DNA of 64,000 nucleotides from Hyaloperonospora brassicae (lineage: Eukaryota; Oomycota; Peronosporomycetes; Peronosporales; Peronosporaceae): NCBI GenBank assembly GCA_947650285.1, contig CANTFL010001211.1:620001-684000 (forward strand), given 5' to 3'. This document shows positions 32,681-41,396 of this stretch, piece by piece. How positions within the stretch are numbered: the first letter of the stretch is position 1; each line of letters starts with the position of its first letter. Both the position numbers and the translations under genes were made by a program. The notes beneath the pieces were generated by a model that was not told the origin of the DNA, made no database searches, and saw only the letters and a list, made by a program, of their open reading frames with translations.

Positions 32681-34963
32681 ATGTCCAAGACACCCGACGA
32701 CAACGACCCGACTCCATTGCTGCCAGACGGATGGGAGCAGTTCACGTCTCCAGAAGGCCACCGGTACTTCTACAATGCCGCAACGAAGGAGAGCCGATGG
32801 TCGCTGCCGTCGGAGGTACTGAAGCGAGAGGCGATCGCTGAGCACCGCGACCCACGTCGCCGTCGGTCGAATCGAGACAAGCGGAGGAAACCAAAGAGTG
32901 TGTTGGACACTGGCAAACTTTTGATAGAGCACTTGGAGGACGGACCAAGCGATCAAATGGGAGCAAAGGCAACGAAGAGAGAGGCTGAAGGGACTGCTGG
33001 ACCGGCCTCGAGCACCGTGTTCCAGCAGCTCCAGGCGTCGTTAGAAGGGAGACTGGGGGCTATGCATGCGGGACCAGGTCTTGCGTCCCATGCGCCTCGC
33101 CGACACGACGACAGGATGGAGAGTGGAGATCGGCAGACGGTGGAGGTGCCGTCAGTGTCGGTGGAAGAGCAGCACGAGGCTGAGACGGCTGGCATGAGCG
33201 CAGCCGAGCGATTGCGTTTCTTGCGGAAAAAGAGGCAGGAGAGTATGATGTGGAAGCGCAAAAGCGTTGCGAGTGATCCGTTTATGGAAGAAGTTGCGAG
33301 CAACATGATGAAAAAAGGAGTCGTTGCTGGAAGAACCAAGCGAGAAGAAGACGGGGGTGAAAAAAAGAGGGTGACTTGGAAAGAGCAAGAGACGGCAGAA
33401 GAAGAGCGCAAGCGGCAGCAAATGCAAAAGGAAAAAGAAGCAAGGGAACGAAAAGCAGAGCGAAAAAGACGCCAAGAGCAGATTGCTAGAGATCGGGAAG
33501 AGCAGCGAGAGCAGCCGAGTGCAGAGGAGCTTGAAGTGGAACAGCTGCGCGACCAGCCACAGGAAGAAAAGAAAGACGACCGAAATGAGGGGGAAGCAGA
33601 GACGACGACGAACGAAAGCGATAGCACGCGTGGTGCGTGCATCGATGAGCATGAGCCTGATCGTTACGAGACGGTCAAAGATGGGCAAAACGGACGACAA
33701 CACGCAACTGTTGCTGTCGAAAGCACAGCGGAACAAGGTGAGGAAACGACCGATGCAGTTGCAGCCGGATGTGTGGACCACGAAAGACAAGACCAAAGCC
33801 GAGGAAACGAATGTGACACCTCGACCACTCGCGAGTCAACAAAGCAAGTGGAAAGTGTCGAAAACGGCCAACCCCCAACGTACGGCAGACCTAGCTCTGA
33901 GACGCATCCTGACGCTGATTGTGATGAAAAGCAGCGCGTGCGCAAAGAGCGTCGGGCGCAAAAACGGCGTGAAAAGGAGTTGTTGGCCGCGTCAAAGCTG
34001 AGGTCGGTGGCACCGGAAGCATCACAAAGCCGGCCAGCATCCAGCTCAAATAAACTGGACGAAACGACTGGCGCACGCTTACCTAGTAATGAAGCAGAAG
34101 AGAGAGTGAAAGCAACGGAGAAGCAGTTGCGACGTGAACGGCGACGAGTGGCAAGATTGGAAGCAGCAATGGCAGCTCAACACTTGCATGGAAACGGTAG
34201 CCAGGTCAATACGCAGCAGGCGAAGGTCTCAGAGACACACACAGATAGCAGCAACAGTGTGAACGCTGAAATGGTCAACAACGGAATTGGTACAGCAAGT
34301 GGACAGCCTGGGCCGTCGCTTTTCAGTGGCGGTATGTACCCACCATATCCGTACATGATGATGCCTCCGCTGCTACCGCCACCCGCACCGTACGGATACT
34401 ACTATCCATACATGCAACCGCCTCCCGTGCCGATGCCGATGTATCCTCCAGAGATGGTGCCACCAGGCTATCAATCGATGCTGTCGACTCCTCCGCACTC
34501 AGCAGCAGGGATGACAATGCCTTCGGCACTAGTGCCGTATGGTTCCGAGTCGACACTGGCAAACGCGCATGGATACGGCACGAACTTCAACGGAATGCAG
34601 TCTGGTTCAGAGTTGAGCAGGTGTGACTGCTGCAAGGGCATCGGTGTTGGACTGGTAGAGAAGAACGGTGTCTGCGCACATTGCAACCGGCTGCGCCTTG
34701 CGTTCATCGTGGATTCAGCTCAGATGCGACTACGATGTTCACTTTGCGGTGGGTGGGGGTTCCAGCTGCTCCAGGCAAACGGGATGTGTGGACACTGCAC
34801 TCGACAAACTGCGCAAAGCTCGCCGGTCATCTCGGCTACCCATCGTCCAAATCGTGTTACATCTGTGGTCGAACCGCGAATGACTGCGACTGAGAGTAGG
34901 TCAAAGATTGATGACACTGATTGGGACAAGTCGTCGTCGGACGACTCGGACTGGGACGATTGA
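32681..34963 (+). CDS. WW-domain protein with paired C-terminal zinc motifs
   Basis: 760-residue single-exon protein of unknown role. An N-terminal WW domain (about residues 14-46) has both tryptophans, the first in DGWEQFTS and the second in ESRWSLP, plus YFYN, so it should bind proline-rich partners. A long charged region follows (about 160-540), rich in Lys/Arg/Glu and probably coiled-coil, with REKELLAASKLR-like stretches. Then comes a Pro/Tyr/Met-rich segment (about 548-610) with repeated PPY-like runs that could itself be a WW ligand. Two similar zinc-ribbon-like pairs follow: CDCCKGIG...CAHC and CSLCGGWG...CGHC. The acidic tail is DWDKSSSDDSDWDD. WW plus PPxY-like content in one chain suggests self-association or a splicing/transcription scaffold; this is inference. 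It converges with the seven-exon gene. Confidence 0.8.
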   Translation: MSKTPDDNDPTPLLPDGWEQFTSPEGHRYFYNAATKESRWSLPSEVLKREAIAEHRDPRRRRSNRDKRRKPKSVLDTGKLLIEHLEDGPSDQMGAKATKREAEGTAGPASSTVFQQLQASLEGRLGAMHAGPGLASHAPRRHDDRMESGDRQTVEVPSVSVEEQHEAETAGMSAAERLRFLRKKRQESMMWKRKSVASDPFMEEVASNMMKKGVVAGRTKREEDGGEKKRVTWKEQETAEEERKRQQMQKEKEARERKAERKRRQEQIARDREEQREQPSAEELEVEQLRDQPQEEKKDDRNEGEAETTTNESDSTRGACIDEHEPDRYETVKDGQNGRQHATVAVESTAEQGEETTDAVAAGCVDHERQDQSRGNECDTSTTRESTKQVESVENGQPPTYGRPSSETHPDADCDEKQRVRKERRAQKRREKELLAASKLRSVAPEASQSRPASSSNKLDETTGARLPSNEAEERVKATEKQLRRERRRVARLEAAMAAQHLHGNGSQVNTQQAKVSETHTDSSNSVNAEMVNNGIGTASGQPGPSLFSGGMYPPYPYMMMPPLLPPPAPYGYYYPYMQPPPVPMPMYPPEMVPPGYQSMLSTPPHSAAGMTMPSALVPYGSESTLANAHGYGTNFNGMQSGSELSRCDCCKGIGVGLVEKNGVCAHCNRLRLAFIVDSAQMRLRCSLCGGWGFQLLQANGMCGHCTRQTAQSSPVISATHRPNRVTSVVEPRMTATESRSKIDDTDWDKSSSDDSDWDD

Positions 34964-35470
34964 CTAGTGTGTGGCATAAGCAAAGCGTTGACTTGTTGGA
35001 CTGCGAAGTGGAAGACCACGCATCTGCGGTGTCGTGGACATTCCTACTACTCGAGGCTTGTGCCCGAATCGATTGACAAAGTGTCAATAGAACAACACCA
35101 GCTCGTCTGCTGAAGTCGATCGTCAAGTAACCACATGGCTGCTCGCTGCTATGGACAGTGGAGATGACGGACGACTGCTTTGAGCGTGCTCACTGGTCGA
35201 AAGGCTTGAGGAGCGTAAGACCACTGCGCGTTGTTTGGTATCTCCGTAGCGCGACACATTAAGGCAGCACTGCGATGTTCGAGAAGAATGGATGTCACGA
35301 AGATCCCACAATTGATTGGCGTGCCCAACGAGTACTGCAATACGTATCCATTTGGTTGACGCTACCCGACGACCCGGTATGGACGTATGATACAAGACAT
35401 AAACAGAGCAGTGGATACAAGATGTTCATTTGCATGACGTGACTACTTGCAGACTCGCCTGAGCACAGCG
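34964..35470. other. Convergent intergenic region
   Basis: 507 bp between the ends of the WW-protein gene and the seven-exon gene. Nothing coding seen; the 3' UTRs of both genes probably lie here. Confidence 0.5.
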
Positions 35471-37143
35471 TTATGCTGACATCGACGGCTGACGTTTCAG
35501 CAGGGCCTGCTCAATGGAGAACTCGCCGAATTGTCGCGTCAGCTTTTGCAGATAGATTTCCAAAAGACTGTGCACGTCACGCATGACAAGCTCAAGAACG
35601 ACTTCATCCAGGAAAACCGCTGCACATAACAAACAAATAGGTTCATGACCGATGACACCGTCGACACGAGAACTACGAAACTCTTACCGAGATCTTCTAG
35701 CTTCGTCAAAGTCGCCGAGTCCAGTTGCAAGTCTCCTGTTGCCGCCTCGGAATCAGTTCGTGCATCATGAGCGTCGAGGTGTAATCCAAGAAGGTTTTCT
35801 GTACCAAAACAGAATCGGTTGCCAAGTTTTGTCAGCTCGCAAACCATTTCTCCCAGCCGACTGATCTTTCACATGGTGCACTCGTACTAATGCTCCGCGT
35901 CGAGTGGAAGAGCGTGCAGAGCACTGCGGCATATTCGTCCAGCTCATCGATGGACCTGGCAGACACAAGCACAACACAAGTCCAGCAAAACGTCGGCTCA
36001 ACTGCAACACTAGTCCGGTTGCTCCCTCCTTTTGCCACCTCGACACGTACACGAGAATGGACGGCGCAGCTCCGACGCGTTCCACTGCAGCAATAGCCTG
36101 CTTCTTGACCATGCGGCCAAACCCAAAGGCTAGAGTTGTCAGCTTGCCAATGCTCGATGCGTTCGCATCCGCAGATCGCTCTTCCGTCTACAGATCGCCA
36201 TCGCCATCAGCCCATATCGAGAAAAAACACACACGCACGAACACTCATCAGCTCCTGCTGTCCGTTCTCGACGCACCCCGTTACTGCTTTCGCTCTGGAT
36301 CACGTGCGGGACAACATGACGTTGATCCTGTGGTAGAAAAGGGAACGACCGGATCAAGTGCACGCGCTCTTGTCGTGCAAAGTCGAGCAACGCGTCAAGC
36401 TCTGTGAGAAAAGCAGCTTTGGCCGAGTCGGACGACAGAGGCAGAGCGTGCTAGCAGACACATAGACAGACAGACACACAGCAGCAGCCAACACATTATC
36501 AGACGTCTGAACCAAGCAGCAGTGGCTGGAGCAGCACGTACACTGGTCTTTTCGAGCCGCTGCTTCAGCTCCTGGAAGACTTCGACTTTCAGCGGGACGC
36601 CGGCGAGCTTGACCCGATCTTGTTGCCAGATCTGCTTGGGCACAAACAGCTTTGACGAGAAGGGAGCGCCCACTTGGATGGACCTCTCAACAAGACGCAT
36701 CAAGTAGAAGCACCCGAAAGGTTTGGGGACCGTCACTTCGTGGTACCCTATCTGCAAAGATCGAGAAGAAGGTACCCCACGAGCACCACCAAAAGTCCGT
36801 GCACAAGTAGCAGAGCAACAGTCAGTCCACACCCTACCGGAAAACCCCTACACAAGAACACACGCACACGGCGTTCGAGGGCCGGCAGCTGCTCGAGCAT
36901 TTCTCTCGACACGCAGCGACGCGGCATCGTCTCCCTCGAGACGCTCCGGGGCGACGTCTCGCTGGCCTTTTCCTCGTGGTTCTTGACCCCATTGTGTCCA
37001 ACCTGCGGCAAAGCGTCCGAAGTGTCCATTTGTTGACGATCGGAAATACGAAACTCAGTGGTAGTAGAGATAGTGTAGTAGGAAGACAACAAGAAGAAGG
37101 AGAAGAAGAAGACGGTCAAGTGAATCAACTGGTCGTCGTTCAT
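35471..37143 (-). CDS. Seven-exon conserved-looking protein, family not recognised
   Basis: Assembled from short exons on the minus strand: 37143-36868, 36751-36544, 36401-36277, 36187-36051, 35955-35888, 35798-35688, 35619-35471. All six junctions keep phase, the total is 1074 bp (357 residues plus TAA), and introns are 68-142 bp. Donors are GTGCGT, GTGTAC, GTGCGT, GTACGT, GTACGA and GTAAGA; every acceptor ends in AG, most in CAG. The exon 2 donor could instead be GTACGT two bases on, paired with an acceptor two bases later. The N-terminus has one hydrophobic stretch (about residues 8-25); a start at internal Met 39 is possible. Exon 2 is the most gene-like part (HEVTVPKPFGCFYLMRLVE, then KLFVPKQIWQQDRVKLAG). 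The C-terminal 120 residues look helical. I do not know this family. The consistent phases make a real gene likely. Confidence 0.72.
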
Positions 37144-37400
37144 AGTTCGATCGCGAAGCTCTACTTGTAGACTAGTGATCACTTGCATCTCAATTGTCCA
37201 TCATCTCGAACGCTCTCGCAGCAGTGCTGCCGCCGTGTCGTTCGCTACTAGACTGCCCAGCACTGGCAACGGATACCTGCCTTCCATCGCAGTGCTTGCA
37301 CTATGTATGATCTTGCTGGACCGCAAGTAACGTCACCGTTTCCACGCAAGTGACTGACTGCCTGCCACACCATCCATCTATCCATCCAGCGTCCTTGTGG

Positions 37401-40400
37401 CTATGTGCCACGCAACTCGCCTGACGCCTTGCCCAGCGCTTGTAAGAGCTGCTCGACCTCGCCCACATTGTTCACGTACAGATGTGCGTTGCTCGGCTTC
37501 TTACCCACTGTGCACGTGAAGACGTGGTGAAGCGGACCTTCGTCGCCTGTAGCCAGAAAGTCTTCGTAGCTAGTGCTGCCAGGATGCCCGTGTATACTCT
37601 CTTCCGTCCGCTCGGCATAGTAGTCGTAGATTGCCTTGAACATACTCTCGTCCGTTGTGTCGTCACCAATGCAAAAGAGAAAGTCGGGGTGGCCGTGGCT
37701 GATGCGCGCATCTTGAGTCAAAATCTGTCTCGCTACCACACCCTTGTTGAAACCCTCTGGGACAATCTCCAGCAGACCCTTCTTCCGGATGATGTTCACT
37801 GGCAGGTCGCGGATCACCTCTTCCAAATCGTTTTGCAGCGAGTTAGCTTGCAGCAAACCCCACTCTGGATCAGTCGAGCGGAAGTTCCAGGCAATACTCT
37901 GCTCAGCATGCCGCAATACGCTACCATTTGTGCGTGTGCAGTACACCTTTAAAATCGGATCGACCACCTCACGAACCGCGGCCCAGTCAAAATTATATCT
38001 GTGCTCGTGCCAGTGACGACCGCTTGAACTACTGTCATCCTGCATATCCGTGTCGTCAGGATTGTCAATATTAATGGATCGAGCCCATGAGTACAATGCT
38101 CCATTGTCGGACGCAAGACCGAGACCGCGAATGTGTCCGAGCGACGCAGTCAAGTTCGACTTGCTCACACCGCTGACCACAAATACTGTGTTCCGCGGAT
38201 CGCTTGTCAAGTTCGTGAGTGCCTCGATCATGCGGGGAGACGGCCGTTTACTCGTCACCGCGGTAAAGTCTTTCTTGATGTACATTGCAATGTTTTCACG
38301 CGCAATGATCGTGCCACCGTAGTCGAGCAAGAACACTCGTCGACTGGACTGCATATACGCTGTCATGACTTTGTCAATGTTCAACTGCTTGAAGTCCGAT
38401 CGATCGCCGACGCGTAGCACGTGCGAGCGGCCGATCTCCATATCCGTATACTCCATGTTCGTGTACTCCTCATCAGCCTCCGGGTTGTCGGTCACTTCAT
38501 GCAGAACAGACAGCACTTGTTTCGTCCAGTTTGCGGCAGGTTGACTAGTAATGTAGGGCAGGTCCCGTGCGCGACGGCCAAGTCGCTCCTCGTCGCTCAT
38601 TGTCAATGCGTGGTCCAGTGAGTTCACCAAGCCTGTGATGTTCCACGGATTCACACGCACAGCGCCGTTCAGGACACAGCAGCAGGCCGAAAACTCGCTA
38701 AGAATAACCACACCCGGTCGATTCGAAGGATCTACACCCTTTGCATACACAAACTCTAACGGCTTCAAGTTGAGCCCTTCGCGAATAGACGTCACCATCA
38801 AAATATCGCTGGCGAGCCAGAGCGCCACGCGCTCTTCCAAAGTAAATGGAGATGACGACTCCTCGTAATCGATGCACCCGGCACCATAGACCTTGGTGAT
38901 CCGATCCACGAGCTCGCGGATCTCATTGCTGCTATAGTTCTGATCGCCCTGTCGGCTTTGTGTCCGGTGAGCACGCTCCACAAACACAAGCTTATCCTTC
39001 CATGTCGGGCAGTTGCTGAAGAACTGTTCAAATGCAAGCATCTTGAGCGGAATACCACTCAGCCGCTGACAGACGTCTACACCTGCAATGAGAAGTTTGC
39101 CCGCATGCTTCTCGCGAAGGTTACGGGCTGCCTCCTGCACAGCCGGATTGTCAAGCACCTCGCGAATCAGCGTCGTCTCAATGCCTACGTGGCTGATCGT
39201 GATGATCACATTGCGACCACAATAATCCACGCCCAAGTTTCCACCGCGTCGAGACTGATACGAGAGACCCAGAAAGCGTTTGCAGGCATTGAGGAAGTGC
39301 CGAGCGTGATCAAATGAGTGGAATCCAACAATGTCTACGTCCAGCACACCTTCTAGTAGCTGCGTGCCGTGCGAAAGCTCTCGGAAAACCTCCGATGTGG
39401 GAAAGGGCACGTGCAAGAAAAACACCATCTTGGGTCGCTTGCGATTCTCGCTTCTGCACGTGTTGGCCAGGTAGGACGGAAACAGCAACAAGTGATAGTC
39501 GTGCACCCACACCGTGTCATTTTCCTTGCACAATTCGCCAACGCGGTTCGCCAGTAGCCTGTTCACTGTCTGATACGCATCCCACCACTCACCATTGTTG
39601 CGCTCCTCTTTCCACTCAATCACTTCTGCACGGTCCCAAATGGCGTAGTAAATGTCCAAGATATCCACATTGTGGAACATGGGCCACAGCTTGTTTTTGC
39701 AATATCCGCCGTGGTGGTTGGCTGCCAATTGGCGGTCAATGAAAACGGGAATGCAGTTCATCTCAGCCAAGATCGCTGTGATCTCGCTCTTGTCGTCAGC
39801 GGAAAGCTCTTCCCGATCGCTTCGAGCGTGGTACGTCACACAGCCCACCCACGTCGTGTTCATGCTCTCTGCAATGCTGTTTTCACTCCTCGAGATCAGA
39901 CTGTCGCGGTTCCACGTAGCCGACCAGGATCCACTCTCGACCGACTTTGTCAGTTTCACAGGCAAATGATAGCACACTAGAAACAGCACAGCATCGGGCG
40001 CCGGACGATAGTTCGATGGCATGTACCGCTTGTATCGGCTCTGCATCTTGTCCTTCTGTCGGAACCGCTGATTCGGTGAGCCCGAGACACTGCTGCTTGG
40101 CGGAGACCTGATGCTGTCTGTCTGGTCGTCGTCGACATCGGCGACACTGGCCGTCGCTTGAGTTGCTCCAGTCTCCCGGTCAGTCCACAATGCCCCGGCA
40201 GCTCCAGCAGTAGCAGCAGCAGCAGCAGCCGTCGCAGCCATCGCACCGTTATCATCCTTCTCCGTGGACGCGTCCCCAATTCTCATGGACAGCGGCTGCG
40301 CGAGCTTGCGCCGTTCGTAGACCAGCGAGCGGTCCACGCGCTCGCCAGTCGGCACGAGCTCCATGTCGCGATCAAATTGCCCGTACTCTTCCACCACGAG

Positions 40401-40994
40401 CATCTCGCGTCCTTCCGGCACGAGCACGCGCTCGCAGGCGATTTGTTCCCACGAGCTAAAGACGCCGCCCGAGAACAGCGCGTACATGTACTGGTGGGGC
40501 ACGCCCCGGGGCAAGATCATGGGCTTGAGCGTCGTCCAGTAGGGGTAGTCCTCGGGCGTCGTCACGAGCGTCATGCTCTCGTTCGGGTTAAAGTGGCCCA
40601 TGACGAACGACGAGCCCGAGCAGTGCACCATCTCGCCGAGCCGACTGGGGGCCCTCACCTTGAGCGACACGCGCGTGTACGTGCCCGTGTTCACGTCGCC
40701 CGACGCGCCATCGGTCGACGACGTCGACGACTTCCAACTGGCCAAGTGCGGGAGCTCGTCCGACAGAGGGGGCGAGGCTACGTTGCTGGATGCGCTTACG
40801 TTGCTGGATGCGCTTACGTTGCTGGAAGAGGGTCGGTTGCTGCTTGGGCGGTTGCTTCCGGTGCCGGTGGTCGACTCGCCAGGGGCCGCGCGGCCGCGTT
40901 TCTCTGCGTGGAACAGCGTCGGCAGCGGCGGCCGTTTGCTGTCGTTGATCGCACCTTTCGGCCACGTGGCTGACGTGTCGCTGCGTTCGGCCAT
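37401..40994 (-). CDS. CBM20-TPS-TPP fusion protein (trehalose-6-phosphate synthase-like, likely non-catalytic)
   Basis: 1197-residue single-exon protein, taking the start as Met at 40994. The open frame runs 65 codons further upstream, but those residues look like 5' leader. Domains: a disordered N-terminus; a CBM20-like starch/glycogen-binding module (about 108-215, including GHFNPNESMTLV); a GT20 synthase domain (about 340-830) with VHDYHLLLFPSYL and HVPFPTSEVFREL; and a HAD/TPP domain (about 880-1190) with GDDTTDESMF. Key residues are changed. The usual NRLP arginine is YHLP. The R/K pair of the GVDRxxxxKG motif reads V641 and S646. D361 of E. coli OtsA aligns with Glu. The HAD motif DxDGT is DYGGT (D891 kept, second Asp replaced by Gly 893). 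I infer a regulatory or sensor role, like plant class II TPS proteins. It is divergent from the helicase gene. Confidence 0.88.
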   Translation of the reverse strand: MAERSDTSATWPKGAINDSKRPPLPTLFHAEKRGRAAPGESTTGTGSNRPSSNRPSSSNVSASSNVSASSNVASPPLSDELPHLASWKSSTSSTDGASGDVNTGTYTRVSLKVRAPSRLGEMVHCSGSSFVMGHFNPNESMTLVTTPEDYPYWTTLKPMILPRGVPHQYMYALFSGGVFSSWEQIACERVLVPEGREMLVVEEYGQFDRDMELVPTGERVDRSLVYERRKLAQPLSMRIGDASTEKDDNGAMAATAAAAAATAGAAGALWTDRETGATQATASVADVDDDQTDSIRSPPSSSVSGSPNQRFRQKDKMQSRYKRYMPSNYRPAPDAVLFLVCYHLPVKLTKSVESGSWSATWNRDSLISRSENSIAESMNTTWVGCVTYHARSDREELSADDKSEITAILAEMNCIPVFIDRQLAANHHGGYCKNKLWPMFHNVDILDIYYAIWDRAEVIEWKEERNNGEWWDAYQTVNRLLANRVGELCKENDTVWVHDYHLLLFPSYLANTCRSENRKRPKMVFFLHVPFPTSEVFRELSHGTQLLEGVLDVDIVGFHSFDHARHFLNACKRFLGLSYQSRRGGNLGVDYCGRNVIITISHVGIETTLIREVLDNPAVQEAARNLREKHAGKLLIAGVDVCQRLSGIPLKMLAFEQFFSNCPTWKDKLVFVERAHRTQSRQGDQNYSSNEIRELVDRITKVYGAGCIDYEESSSPFTLEERVALWLASDILMVTSIREGLNLKPLEFVYAKGVDPSNRPGVVILSEFSACCCVLNGAVRVNPWNITGLVNSLDHALTMSDEERLGRRARDLPYITSQPAANWTKQVLSVLHEVTDNPEADEEYTNMEYTDMEIGRSHVLRVGDRSDFKQLNIDKVMTAYMQSSRRVFLLDYGGTIIARENIAMYIKKDFTAVTSKRPSPRMIEALTNLTSDPRNTVFVVSGVSKSNLTASLGHIRGLGLASDNGALYSWARSINIDNPDDTDMQDDSSSSGRHWHEHRYNFDWAAVREVVDPILKVYCTRTNGSVLRHAEQSIAWNFRSTDPEWGLLQANSLQNDLEEVIRDLPVNIIRKKGLLEIVPEGFNKGVVARQILTQDARISHGHPDFLFCIGDDTTDESMFKAIYDYYAERTEESIHGHPGSTSYEDFLATGDEGPLHHVFTCTVGKKPSNAHLYVNNVGEVEQLLQALGKASGELRGT

Positions 40995-41396
40995 GACACG
41001 CGCAACGTAAGGGACCCGCACCGACGCGATAAAAGAGAGAGAGAGAGCGCGCTCGGCCGCGCTGGAAACGCGAGGGGACAGAGTGCGTCGAAACACAGTC
41101 CTTTTCCTCCAATCGTGAACCGACGACGTGAACCGACGTGTCGGATTGGACGAAAAGATGTAAATACGAGGAGCGGGTGGCCGTACCACGATGGCGGTAC
41201 ACGTCCTGGCCCACGCACCACCCGTTGGAGCCAGTAGCTCTTTGCATCAATTGACTGGCGCGCGGCGGTCGTAGCTAACTGTCTGTTTGTCTGTCTCCCT
41301 CTCGCTCTCTCGCTCTCTCTGTCGATCGATCGATCGGTCGGACGCGAGCGAGTGCCAATTGGTGCGTGTTGCCATTTCGTATCCACTGGTCGAGAC
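40995..41396. promoter_or_regulatory. Shared 402 bp divergent promoter region
   Basis: Lies between the start codons of the trehalose protein (minus) and the helicase (plus), so both promoters must be here. A run of CTCTCT/GATCGATCGATCGG lies at about 41293-41340. GCCATTTCG, 26 bp before the helicase ATG, resembles the oomycete initiator core CATTY. Strength and start sites are not shown by sequence. Confidence 0.5.

Noticed and set aside
40158..40973. 271-codon plus-strand His/Arg-rich ORF inside the trehalose gene
   Set aside because: Shadow of the strongly supported minus-strand CDS with clear domains; no motif of its own.
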